Assembly (NCBI GenBank): GCA_900618425.1
Contig: UZAN01040123.1
Coordinates: forward strand, 18,300-82,299
Length of the DNA: 64,000 nucleotides
From: Echinostoma caproni
Taxonomy: Eukaryota; Platyhelminthes; Trematoda; Plagiorchiida; Echinostomatidae
Direction: 5' to 3'
Part shown: positions 25,568-36,128 of the stretch, piece by piece
Numbering within the stretch: the first letter of the stretch is position 1
Layout of the letters: the number at the start of each line of letters is the position of its first letter
Position numbers and translations under genes: made by a program
The notes under the pieces: generated by a model
The model's database searches: none
What the model was told of the DNA's origin: nothing
What the model saw: only the letters and a program-made list of their open reading frames with translations

Positions 25568-25707
25568 AATGACTTCATGCGGGTTCCGCACCAATCGTTG
25601 TGCTATCTCTGCCAGCGTCCTGTCTCACTGGCAGAACGTTTGGACACACTGAATCGGATCTATCACCGGACCTGTTTCCGTTGTCACAAGTGTCACCGAC
25701 AATTGCA
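25568..25707 (+). CDS. LIM domain C, first-half exon
   Basis: A 140-nt exon between TTCAAAACACAG and GTGAGT, phase 0 in and two bases out. It reads NDFMRVPHQSL and then CYLC, 17 residues including SLAERLDTLNRIY, HRTC, FRCHKC, HRQL. The AERL and IYHRxCFRC segments are close to those of D and E, suggesting that C, D and E are nearest relatives in this half. Its partner is 27784-27857. Confidence 0.93.
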
Positions 25708-27304
25708 GTGAGTGATGCGATCGATTTTACCACCGTCGTTCTAAATTTCTGGTCGAAAGTCATTACTGATGGTGTTGGTGTTCACCCGAATCGAAGTCTA
25801 GGTATGCTTAATCGGTAATCTTGTGGAAAGTGGCTCATCAATGCTTCGGTGTGTAGCCTAACCCCGAGTGAATAGTATTGATCACCTCATTCACTGTCAC
25901 TGTCACTGTATTTTAATGAAGGAAATTAAAATCAGTAATTAGATCTCCTTCGTAGACCGGATAAACCTTATTTATTCTATAATTTACGACTTGAATGTAT
26001 ATATCACTTTTTAATTGTGAAACGTTATGGAATTATTTAGTTATCACAACCGATTATTGCACGGTATGCCAGTTCTGTCCGTCAGGCAGGGCGATTTTCT
26101 CTAAATATTAGTTTACCACTGGGATAAATACTTATTGAGCTGTTTCCTTGAGAATGAGATCGCCTAAGGCAATCTTAAACTAATATGCCAAGATTTTTCC
26201 GAGGATAGTTCTGACTGATTAACAGGTAGGTACTATTGTCTGCTGTCTCCCGCTACCGGAGGCAATCGGAAATAACATGAAACCTACATGTTAGCCCATA
26301 GAAAATCGAGCTAAAATTTCACAATTGACAATATGACATCTGAAAGAGTGGGATGAGAAATCAACTAGTACTGACATCTCACACGACGAGGAATCATACG
26401 TTAGCCTGATCGGTTGCTATCTGTCGGCGAGCCTCATTCAAATTCGTTTATACGGAGAAGTTTAGTTTCAGAATCTCCCGTCAAGCATTTTTTGACATAT
26501 AGTTGTCCAAGTTGTCGTGTGTTTAATGTTAAAAGATTGTAGGTCATGAACATCGAAAAAATATACACTAAATAACAAAAGTAAAATGACAAACTGTGAA
26601 TATTGTATTTAAGAATGACATTTTAGTTTGAATTATTTTATGCTGTGTATCAAAACTTCAAACGAATCAATTTTATGGGTAGAGTGATATTTTCGAATAA
26701 GTCGTAAACTTTATTATCTACGCAGCACGAAGAACGTGATATAAAAAGGTAACATGAATGAAATACACGTTTTTCAAACTGACCGTTAGGATGCAACGGC
26801 GAACTTTGTGAGGTTCCGGTTTCGAGACTTATCTGTTCCGAAGGATACACACCGATATTTAGCTTTCAGTTGTTTTTGCTATACACTTGGCAACATTTCA
26901 ACACGTCGGTTAGAGTCAAATCCACACCCAGAACAATCTTCATTACGGCATAATCAGACGTTTGAATAGACCCTCTAATTAAGGCGATGCTTCAGTAGCG
27001 TAACGGCTGAGTGAGTTGTGTTGACTGAACGTTAGAGCGAGAGGATTGAAATTGCTGTACGCACGATTGTATATTAAACTTAAATTCCCTGGGGATCGCT
27101 TTTCGTGATGTATACTCTTTCTCATTTTATTCAGCCGTGACATGACTGTTCGCGTCATCTCTTGCCACTTTTCACAACCCATCTTATTGTAAACGAAGCA
27201 TTTGCAAGGAAAAAGTGGAATTTCTGCTAGACAGAAATAATAAATAATTGTGCTAGTATTCACATAGAAATGCCTGATTCAACATGTTTTAAGCACAAAT
27301 TAAG
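25708..27304. other. Intron of LIM C, left part
   Basis: AT-rich, no repeat or RNA gene recognised. The right part of this intron (27305-27641) holds exon-like open segments listed separately. Confidence 0.5.
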
Positions 27305-27432
27305 ACAAATATGAAGCACTGATGGCAATTGAAAGGATGAGGGAAAGGCAATATTCTAACGAGTATTCAGACCGGGACCTGGATTCACTTTCTGTACGAC
27401 AGAGCTTGTCACACAATCTATCCACTATGTTT
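27305..27432 (+). CDS. Exon-like open segment inside the LIM C intron
   Basis: Open for 128 nt after AAATTAAG and ending TTT|GTAAGC, the same donor hexamer used after LIM D first half. It reads KYEALMAIERMRERQYSNEY, then SDRDLDSLSVRQSLSHNLST and MF, strongly protein-like and Arg/Ser/Asp-rich. An in-frame ATG lies at 27322. It takes two leading bases or starts at the ATG, and ends in phase 0, matching 27535. It cannot be inserted into the normal LIM C splice, so it may be an alternative first exon, a cassette used when LIM C first half is skipped, or a pseudogene piece. Confidence 0.4.
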
Positions 27433-27534
27433 GTAAGCACAATAACGGCAAGTTATCCGGGTCAAAGGAGAAAACCTTCCCTATGGAATCACACCGGAGA
27501 TTTTGGCTAGCAAGACAGCGGGAATAAATCACAG

Positions 27535-27641
27535 GCCGTGGTCACTGCAGCGCCAGCTTCAGATGAGTTCTTACAAAGTTTTGGTCCATGCACAACATTA
27601 CCAGAACCAGTTTTCTCAGGGATAAAATTGCCACCGACCGG
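27535..27641 (+). CDS. Second exon-like open segment inside the LIM C intron
   Basis: After AATAAATCACAG the frame reads AVVTAAPASDEFLQSFGP, then CTTLPEPVFSGIKLPPT, before a weak GG|GTGTGC. Entered in phase 0 and leaving two bases, it would join 27305-27432 on the left and LIM C second-half exon at 27784 on the right without a frame break. The resulting isoform would carry only half a LIM domain. Pro/Ala/Thr-rich composition fits a linker. Transcript evidence is absent. Confidence 0.35.
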
Positions 27642-27783
27642 GTGTGCACGCATTATGTGTTGAAACTCACGGTTTCCATCTATCAGAGGTGTGGATTTAT
27701 TTACAGAGGATACCTGGTTCCGATCAAATCAAAGAATGTCATTTACAGTTAAAACGGCTATATTTTTCTGTTTGGTTATTCAG

Positions 27784-27857
27784 AGAACACAAATTTAATA
27801 TTGAAGAAGAAAACCCTTGTTGTCAACCCTATTGTGGATACGAGGAGGAAAAATCCT
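27784..27857 (+). CDS. LIM domain C, second-half exon
   Basis: A 74-nt exon between TTTGGTTATTCAG and GTAAGT, entered after two bases and leaving one. The join gives CHRQLQEHKFNIEEENPC, CQPYC, GYEEEKS. Spacing of 17 residues to the ligand Cys matches the other domains. The final pair reads C-x3-C with Tyr at the canonical plus-three position, as unusual as in A. The usual Gly-x-Tyr of the second finger is replaced by His-Lys-Phe. The reading frame stays open past the donor to a TAA at 28022. Confidence 0.85.
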
Positions 27858-28412
27858 GTAAGTCTCTAACAGAAACCGAATGGAAAGATAATTTTTTATC
27901 AAATGACGAACATCGTATTTTTGAGCGTATAGTTATTAATCCACTTGGATTCCGTATTCGCAAAAACTCCAGCAGAATAGTTCACATGCGTCAGCCAGAT
28001 TTCGTATTTCATCCGCTCAGTTAATTTGCATCCCTTATGGCTTTCCCTAATGGCTTTTTCGCATAAGGATTTTGTGTAGATAATTTAAAAATATTTCATA
28101 ACTAAAAAGTCCCGGGACTTAATTAAGTCTAACTAATAGATTGCACAAATGCTTTAGTAGAGAATATGCCGACTTCAGAGATATTCATTGTGCATCCAAA
28201 ATCGGGTGATTATGCACTAACTCCCCGAACATTTCACGATAATGTCTAACGCCTTTTATGAAGTCATTTCAGTGCCTATCGTTAATTTGTCCGTATAGTC
28301 TAAGATTCGCTATAAGACCCCCTAATCCATTTGGTGTGTCACTTTGCCATTCACAATAGCGAGCTCAAACAGTGCCGGTGTTCAGTACCCCTGCTAACTT
28401 CTTTTACTTCAG

Positions 28413-28558
28413 CAATCACAGTTGTATTTCAATACCCGCCAGATTCGACGCAAACATCCACCAGCGAGACGGCAAGCGAGTCAAGCACGACCTGTGTGGT
28501 GGATTATGGTTCAGACCGAATGGAAGCACAGCTCGACTTCGCTGAGGCACTGCTAGCC
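28413..28558 (+). CDS. Linker exon after LIM C, 3' end uncertain
   Basis: After a CTTCTTTTACTTCAG acceptor, taking one base from LIM C second half, the frame reads ITVVFQYPPDSTQTSTS, ETASESSTTCVVDYGSDRM, EAQLDFAEALLA. The first part is Ser/Thr/Pro-rich. Two donors keep phase 0: GTG|GTGGAT (end 28498, an 86-nt exon) and GCC|GTGGAC (end 28558). Both are weak, so the end is a guess. Composition and frame fit a linker of this gene. Confidence 0.6.
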
Positions 28559-28757
28559 GTGGACAGATTGCATAGTTTTGCTATCCTACATTGTTCAGAT
28601 CTATTGCCCATTGTGTCTAAAATACACTATAAGTTATTTCGTTTCTCTCAAGAAAACTTTTCGTATCCTAGATTAATTAATGTACCACATACTGCACATA
28701 AGAACAATTGTTAACAAACAACATATACGTTTTCTTATTCTTACCTTGAGGAAATAG

Positions 28758-28956
28758 AGGGAGATTTCCAAACCCAGAAGCAATGATTCACTCATTGATG
28801 ATAATCACAGTTTGGATCTTGGAATTCGAGGCATACCAAGCCTCTCTTGGGAACATCAGATGAAAACTGATAATTGCGATGCGCTTGAACTGCCTCTGTC
28901 AACTGTGCTAAATCATTATGAAAAAGAAAAACATGAAAAGGTTGGGAGCGTTTCCA
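28758..28956 (+). CDS. Linker exon between LIM C and LIM D
   Basis: A 199-nt open segment with no internal ATG-initiated ORF of note, after TTGAGGAAATAG and ending CCA|GTACGT, the donor also used after LIM E first half and at 47354. It reads REISKPRSNDSLIDDNHSL, DLGIRGIPSLSWEHQMKTDN, CDALELPLSTVLNHYEKEK and HEKVGSVS. Phase 0 in and one base out, fitting 28413 on the left and 29952 on the right. The acceptor is weak; an alternative AG lies about 18 nt downstream. Confidence 0.6.
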
Positions 28957-29951
28957 GTACGTGAAAACGTACTCGCCGCAAATACTCTACTATTCTAAAT
29001 GCTGTCGGTCACCAATTCTCCGCTTTCAACAATTTGCTATTTCTTGAGATGCCACTGAATAACACATTGACAATTCACTGGCTTTGTCTCCTTATCCTCA
29101 CATCGCTAATTTACAAAGTCACGCTCAATAAACAGCTTAGACATCAATATTCTTGTTCACGCAGCCTGGTCTTGTCAATCGTCCATGATCATCTTAGAAA
29201 CTTTATGCAAACTCACAAGGTTAAACCCACAAGATAAACAGTGTTTTAAAGAAAAAACTGTTGCCCGTGTGCTTTAAGTAAGGAAGGGAATTATGTCATC
29301 GATCAACTTATTATCTGTTCTCCTGAGAAATAATATTGTGAATATATGCGTTGCTTCGATTAAACGATTCTCAATTGACGCGTCTCCATCATTGCAATGA
29401 TTTTCCGGTTCTTAGTTGTTTCCCTGAACGGTATGAGAAAATGTACAATGTGTTGGTGGAGTAAACATGTCACGGCTTCTGAAACAATTATAATGAATTA
29501 TTATACAGAAGTAAAGCTGATCAATCCAACGGATGAGGCACTGCATTTTATTGTTAAAGCTAACTTTCAGTTACTAACTTTGTAACCTCTCGATGTGATG
29601 GGATTTCATGCTTATACGTTGAAGGTATTAGCTTACACAACAATTGCTGTATGGTTGACAATATTGCCAAACTCGAACCCGAAAACACTCGAGTTTTTGA
29701 TAAATACTGAAAATAATGCAGCTGGTCGTTCTGTTTTATACGTGTTTGCTCAAATAGTGAAAGCTATATCCGACCAGATCTGCCTAGCGAGCTTCAAGTA
29801 GATGTGGAGAGGAATTTCCTATGAGCACCAAACCAAATGCTACGCTTTCCACTCATTAAGTTTAGCTTTTGCCAATGATGATTCAGTTCCGGGAAGGTCT
29901 TACATGTCTCGAACACGTGAGCTATTTTTTGTTTCCCTTATGCCTGTACAG
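28957..29951. other. Intron, nothing recognised
   Basis: AT-rich sequence with short ORFs at 29034-29237, 29397-29585 and 29595-29801 that have no motifs and no splice context. Confidence 0.5.
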
Positions 29952-30031
29952 ATCACCCTATATATGTCACTCCATCGATAGAAGCTTTTCCAACTACTAT
30001 AGTACAACACAGCCCCGTCAGAAGGGAGCAG
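29952..30031 (+). CDS. Linker exon upstream of LIM D
   Basis: An 80-nt exon between ATGCCTGTACAG and CAG|GTAAGT. Taking one base from the previous exon it reads HPIYVTPSIEAFPTTIVQHS and PVRREQ, ending on a complete codon that joins LIM D. Pro/Thr-rich. Another frame is also open, but only this one fits the phase of both neighbours. Confidence 0.72.
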
Positions 30032-30772
30032 GTAAGTTACCTCCGTAATGGTTTGTTGTATACAATAACCCGTGATACAAGAAGTGCGCATTGTTTTCCC
30101 GCGGAATTTTCTTCTATTTTGATGTTCCATAGAGTTTCCCAGAAAGAAGGACTCGATCACAGCAACCACGATATGAGAACATTTATTCGTTTCATGACCA
30201 ACCTCCAACGACGGAGATTGATTGGAAGATTCAGGTAAGAATATAAAATCCGCAGTTTAATTGTTTGAATTTATGTTGGGATTAACCAGAGAGCGATCAG
30301 GTACAATCTTAAAGAATTCTTTCACGAAGCAAGAGATTCCATATTGTGAACCACTCTGTGACCCATTTTGGTGTTGGAAAATGAAAAATCCATGGGCAAT
30401 TCTCTTTGGCCGTGCGAATGTGCAGAATTTTCACTACACAAAATGATTCCATCAAATCCTTACACCCCGTAGTTTTATGGTGCAACAGTTATCCATACAC
30501 TAATCCCATATAATAGAACAAGGAGTAACGAACAAACTCGTTTTCAGTGATTCGTAGTCATGTCAAATACATCACAAAAAATATTACGCTGTTTATGTAT
30601 GATTCAGTATTCAACCATAAAAACGCAAACAAATATTTCGGGAAGGGAAAATAACCTCATGGGTTATCCGGGGCTAAGTTCATCTTGGGACCGTATATGG
30701 GATTCTCAATGATCACATAACTTTCATGAGAGCAAGAAGAAGCATCATGATCACAGGAGATGTTGAATTCAA

Positions 30773-31021
30773 CTAATTCGTGGTAATCTCATTAGCTGTG
30801 TACATACATTCGTCAACTTGACGATAATAATCTCCGTTAAAACATAACTGTACATCTCTAGCACATAGAAGCAGTAATTTTCGGAGACTATGTGTGGGAA
30901 TGTTGAGTTCGTCGGCATATGAACAATGTCCACAGATTACCACGAAATAATTGAATTCAACACATCCTGTGATCATGATGCTTCTTGCTCTCATGAAAAT
31001 ATTAAAGGGAACTGATTGCAT
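30773..31021 (-). pseudogene. Penelope-like reverse transcriptase fragment
   Basis: The minus strand reads LNIPTHSLRKLLLLCARDVQ then LCFNGDYYRQVD. This matches VNFPPDLLKSLLLLCTKNVQ then SSNGKLYRQTD in the minus-strand PLE at 59969-60247, a segment just before the conserved GVAMGSPLGP motif. The catalytic motifs are absent, so it is a fragment. It is part of the palindrome. Confidence 0.75.
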
Positions 31022-31039
31022 GGGATCACATAATTATTA

Positions 31040-31206
31040 GGTCATCCGATCATTGGGACCACTCGGAATATGGCGTGTGTAGGGGGTGGGCCAGGGGAGC
31101 TTAAGCGCCTGCACATATTGTTTTTGGACACACAGAGCGGGGTAGTGCAGCCGAATTCCTACCGCTTCCACTGTGGCTTCCGAGTGGTCCCAACGATCGG
31201 ATGACG
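31040..31206. mobile_element. Small inverted-repeat transposon (MITE-like), 167 bp
   Basis: Terminal inverted repeats of about 28 bp: GTCATCCGATCATTGGGACC plus ACTCGGA on the left and its complement, with one internal mismatch (GATCGTTGGG), on the right. TA dinucleotides flank both ends (31038-31039 and 31207-31208), as expected for a Tc1/mariner-type target duplication. No coding capacity. It lies inside the palindrome at 30512-31422 and breaks its symmetry, so it inserted later. Confidence 0.75.
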
Positions 31207-31422
31207 TAAAAATTCGGTGATCATTGTGAATCCCATATACGGTCCCAAGATGAACTTAGCCCCGGATAACCCATGAGGTTATTTTCCCTTCCCGAAATAT
31301 TTGTTTGCGTTTTTATGGTTGAATACTGAATCATACATAAACAGCGTAATATTTTTTGTGATGTATTTGACATGACTACGAATCACTGAAAACGAGTTTG
31401 TTCGTTACTCCTTGTTCTATTT

Positions 31423-34120
31423 GAAATGTGCTCTGTGGGACTGTGTAGACAATCCTTTATAAAGCAATAGTGTGTACGTGGCAACTAATTCATGTTTGAA
31501 ATAGGTTTCCAGAACCAGCAGGATTTCAATAAATGTTTGAAGAGTTTCTGACCCACAAAAAATATGATCACAAAAAGGATTAACATCACTGAGATTTACT
31601 CAAAACAATGAAGAAAGTGCACCGAATGATTCTCGAATTTCTAATATCTTTGGACAAAATCCGCATAAGAACATGGTGCTTCATTTATTTGGCGACAGTG
31701 CTTGACAAGATTGGGTTGCATTTCTGTTAGAAATAATCTTGACTGTGGAGAAAATAACGATTCTAGAGCTTAGCACTGTTGCTACTTACTGGTTTCAGAT
31801 CTTTATTTATTTGTGTTTAGTGAACTCAGAAGTATTTCTTAGGTCAACCGAAGCGCAGCTGTGTAATGAAGAGTAAAGTGTGAGGTTAGTCGGTAGTTGA
31901 GGATTTTCAACTTAGCCTGTGTGGTTATGTGATTCTAATCAAAACCGCTCAACCACAGTCAGGGAGAAAAGGTTTTGAACTTTTATTGTTGTGAAAGCAT
32001 AAAACTGTATCACATAAACCCTTTCATTCAACCAAACTACTACCATGTGTATCTGAATTTTAAGGCTTTCCTAAGCAGGGTTGAGAAATAAAGTGTAGAA
32101 AAATTAGTAACTTCTAAAACACCAACTAGCTAAGTTTAGATTTTAATGCACACCACATCCTAGATGCAACGAATTGTGTTGTAGGTGACAGAAAAATAAA
32201 TCCAAGCATCAGTTGAGGACTAAAGCTGTCAAACTGCAAAAGTGACAGATGAAAATAGTACGCTCATGGTTATTCACCAGTAAACATTCATCTTTTCTCT
32301 AAATGTTTTTGAATCACTCCGCTCTCACATGCAGAGCCACAAACATTTTTAAGAATCTATCAATACAGCAATCGAATGAAAAGCCAAGCACTAAAAGTCC
32401 TCAAATTATCTTAATTTTTAACAGAAATATGTGAAAATAACCAAATTTTCAACGTTCTGCATCTTTCAATGAAATTCACTCACCGAATTCTGTTTCAAAA
32501 TGGGTTCACCATTCCCATATTACAACATGAGACTTACTATTTCGCGGTATGAATGCAATGGTGTGGCCTGAGGGCAGCCCCTAATTTGAACCCAATAGAA
32601 AAAAATGGAGCATTTTTACCCGAAAGAGACATTAATGGGTAAAGTCTTTAGGGATGCACTACTTTTATTGTGGTGAAAACTCTGTTATTTTCTTTAAAAT
32701 CTAGATTAGTTTGATTAGGTTTCGTGTCTCAGCTTTTCATTTTATTACCGCCTAGATCAACAACAATGTTTAAGATTGTGTATGTGAGAGCGGAGATAAT
32801 CCTGAAATTCACGGGAGGGTTGTAATACTTTTTTCGTCGATCGTAAATGTATGAAAAGTTGAATTTCCATGAGACGTGAAATAACAGTAATCGAGTTGAT
32901 TTGGGCTGACCATCCATGAGGCTCTACCTTCACGTATAATCTTCAGATCAATTAACCAGTCCACTGATGACGTACTTTGCTGGCATTTCTTTCTAATTAG
33001 AGCTCATCAGTAGTGCATATTCTCTGTCCCGTCAGGTTTGCATGCTTTTTTACCACTGTGCCAACTGGCTTACAATGGAGCTTCACCGGATTGCCAGTTC
33101 ATGGTTTTCCAAGCGTCGTCATAAACGATCGTCGGTTCATGATGTCATGTTCAAGACTATCATCCAAAATAATAAATTGAAAATAATCTATTGTGCCTGC
33201 TCAAATCATAGGGCAATATAATCAACTCTTATAGGTTGATTCATGGTAGAGATTGATACGGTAAACGTGAAATGAATATGAAAGAAAACCTTCTGAGAAT
33301 GTCTGATGAAATTAACCCAGTCATTTGAACGAAATGTTACCCAATTACAAGTGCGGGCAGAACAAAATGTGTACAGCAATCTCTTTGACTAAAGCTTGTA
33401 AAAAAGCAGTGAGCAGTTTGTTCATTGCTATCAAGACCCATTCGTTATACATATTCCTGAAAGAAGGATGTGACACCTATGCCAACATCGACAGATTTCA
33501 GACAAAGCATGAATTGAGTAGATATCATTAGCTCAAGAGTGTGTAGAATATTTTACTTTAGTAATGAACCAACTTCCATATGCAAATTTTCGATCTAAAA
33601 TATTAAAGGGAATTATTTTGTCATGTTCAAACCAAAAGGAATTGACAGTTTTGGATGAAACCGCTTTCAATGATGGTCACCTCTAAAGTTTCAGCTGGAC
33701 GCAACGCAAATGATGATACAGGCAAAGGTTTTAAGCCAACAGAACTCACCTTGTTTACTTTTATCACGGGATCCACGAACTCAACGATCATGTGAATGAA
33801 GCACTCCGAATTATATAGTTCCCATTTTGTGTGGGAAGACCAACAAAAAGCACTGCGACTCTATTTCATCCCAGGGGGGTCTATTTATTCCTTACCGTAA
33901 ATGGAACCCTGAAACTTCAGGTTGCACTTCATACGCAAAAATTCTATTTTATTGAAAATGTGATCAACTGCGAGGATTCGAAGAATTCCCGAGGAATGAG
34001 AAGTGCTTGCAGCACACAGGATCTGGTGATACTGGTGAAATCGCATGCACAATTTTCACGAAAGCTGAGTGCTTTTCTTCATTTGTCAATCGTACCATCC
34101 CATCTGTCTTTCTCGTGCAG
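31423..34120. other. Intron upstream of LIM D, nothing recognised
   Basis: AT-rich. Short ORFs at 32729-32917, 33325-33531 and 33831-34196 show no motif; the last partly overlaps LIM D exon in another frame. Confidence 0.5.
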
Positions 34121-34260
34121 CCACGTTCGAGCAGTCAACCGGAAGCCGTACACTGTTACCATTGCAATAAGAATGTGTACGCAGCCGAAAGAATAAATGC
34201 AATGAATCGAGTTTACCACAGGACATGCTTCCGATGCTATGTGTGTAAAAACGTCCTAAA
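34121..34260 (+). CDS. LIM domain D, first-half exon
   Basis: A 140-nt exon between TTCTCGTGCAG and GTAAGC, phase 0 in and two bases out. It reads PRSSSQPEAVH, CYHC, NKNVYAAERINAMNRVY, HRTC, FRCYVC, KNVL. All eight-position spacing rules of the first LIM finger are met. Very similar to LIM E (KKVYIAERLFILDRIY, HRNC). Its partner follows after a 597-nt intron. Confidence 0.95.
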
Positions 34261-34857
34261 GTAAGCTTTCCCTGTGTACCATAGTATCTGCCCATTGCCA
34301 AAACATGCACCAGCACAGATGTCTGAGTCTACACATCCTTGATCTTAAAATTCGTGGTTGAAAACTCTTAGGGTGTTTTCTTCTTTATGCACATGGAACG
34401 AGTCTTGAATTTAAAACAATAGTGCATCGACGATTGGAAAGGATAAATAAATATCTTTTTAATCAACGACAGATCTTTTGAGGAATTCTAGTCCAGTTAT
34501 GCAAACAATATTTGAACTGCGCTTATTAGAATTCGATTTAAAATAGTACATGAAAAATGTACAAATTTGGTGGGCTATTACAATGTCATACATATATGGT
34601 TCACAATAACTTCAAAATCAGCATCCGATTCTGCATACAGACTCAAGGTAGTTTGTGACTATTCCTATCTTCGAGGTTTGCAATACCTTCAATACTTTTC
34701 ATTAATTGTTAAACGAAATGTTTCAGGGAGTTCATGGAATGATAAACGTTACTTGGTTTTGCGTTAGCCTTGAATTGCTTTGGTCTTAACAAGAACGAAA
34801 CAGCTGTCAAATAGCACACAATAAGATTATCATTTTTCATTTATAATAACCTTTCAG
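34261..34857. other. Intron splitting LIM D (597 nt)
   Basis: AT-rich, no recognised element. Ends in a clear CCTTTCAG acceptor. Confidence 0.85.
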
Positions 34858-34931
34858 CATCGGTCGATATAGTGTCTATGATGGGAAACCGCTTTGCGAA
34901 CCCCATCAGAGACGATTGGTCAATATGAGAA
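34858..34931 (+). CDS. LIM domain D, second-half exon
   Basis: A 74-nt exon between AACCTTTCAG and GTGAGT, entered after two bases and leaving one. The join reads KNVLNIGRYSVYDGKPL, CEPH, QRRLVNMR. Seventeen residues separate the Cys ligands and the final pair is the canonical C-x2-H. The NIGRYSV segment is identical to LIM E, showing that D and E are recent duplicates relative to A to C. Confidence 0.95.
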
Positions 34932-36042
34932 GTGAGTTTACTGCTTTTCATTGTTTCCCTTTGAATGCTGTTTTCCAAGTTTTCTGTTTTGTATTATGAT
35001 TTGTATTCGTCTAAAATTCACTTTAATGTCCACCACTTTAAAAGTCCTCAATAATCGACCCTTCAGATGTATTATTTGAATTATAAAATATAAGAATATG
35101 AGCTGGTTTCTGCTTCCACCATTGAAAATGAATGAATATTTTGTTGGTATGTTGTCGAGGCTTATGCATTCACGAATACAAGAATCGAAGTCTAGCCACT
35201 CATTGAACGCAATGTGTGATCTTATTTTCGGAAAACCTCGGATATGAGGTTTTGTTTTTGCCAGCTCCTTGGTTTTCTCTCAAATCAATGTGATTGATCC
35301 ATCCCTCGAGCCCATTTTCCGGTCTATACATGATATCGGGACAGTGGATGCGTTATCCACATCCATATGAAATCAGTTACCGTGAATTTAAAATCCCACG
35401 CTAGAATAAATACAGTTTATTGTACGAAACGGCCAACTTATCAACCGAGTCGAATTTGTGCGCACTGATAAGTTTGGTTCAAAGAGGAATTTCACATGTC
35501 AACAAGAAGAGAAATTAGTTCGACATTCAGGAGGCTTCGTTCTGGTTTTCTAATTTCGACTAAACAAATATATTCAATGTAGTAGTTACTCACTGAGAAT
35601 CCACCTAATGTTTCGTATTTGGTTTTGTCGAAACACCAATATTGACGTACATGGAAATGATGCAGAATTGAGATACTTCATAAAACTACACCAAAACATG
35701 TATGCTCTTTGTTGTTCCTCCTTCATCGTTCTGACTTCAACGAAAGCTGCAGTTTGTTGAGAGTTGGAAAAGTTATTTTTCCCAATCAATGATGTGTGTA
35801 ACACATATTCATGCGCATGATACATTCGAGACCAAATTAAACAAATCAGACAAGAGCATAAGTATTGAATCCCCCGAGCACACCCGCTTGAGCAGTGAAA
35901 GTTTGTTTTCAGATGTGAAGATGCTAATCTGAAGGGCTTTATTAGGCAATAGGGATATGTGATTGTCTGGTCTGTGATGAGCATAATATTGTTGTGCAAT
36001 TTTTAACCTAGTTTTTTGTCTACCATCTTTGAATTGCAAAAG
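34932..36042. other. Intron, nothing recognised
   Basis: AT-rich. Minus-strand ORFs at 35586-35999 and 35809-36168 overlap each other in different frames and carry no motif. Confidence 0.5.
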
Positions 36043-36128
36043 GCAGCAGCTCCCACAATCTACCAGAAGATTTTCTTGAGCAAGAATTTGGCAGGCCTTC
36101 CCATGAGGCGCATATCGAGGTGGAATCA
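36043..36128 (+). CDS. Linker exon after LIM D (86 nt, duplicated cassette)
   Basis: An 86-nt exon between GAATTGCAAAAG and TCA|GTAAGT, taking one base from LIM D and ending in phase 0. It reads SSSHNLPEDFLEQEFGRP and then SHEAHIEVES. The exon after LIM E at 47268 has exactly the same length and phases and aligns without gaps (HNLPEDFLEQEFGR against GDLKPQIINEELTR), so the cassette that duplicated seems to comprise three exons. Acidic, no known domain. Confidence 0.78.

Larger units (their letters stand above)
30512..31422. repeat. Large palindrome with about 205-bp arms
   Basis: 30512-30716 and 31217-31422 are inverted copies, nearly identical by eye. An inner pair, 30723-30789 and 30934-30997, is also inverted, with small indels. 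The centre contains a Penelope-type reverse-transcriptase fragment on the minus strand, and a small inverted-repeat transposon (31040-31206) sits between the inner and outer right arms. The nested symmetry suggests two head-to-head fragments of the same element, later hit by the small transposon. An assembly fold-back artefact is the main alternative, but the arm differences argue against a trivial one. Confidence 0.8.
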
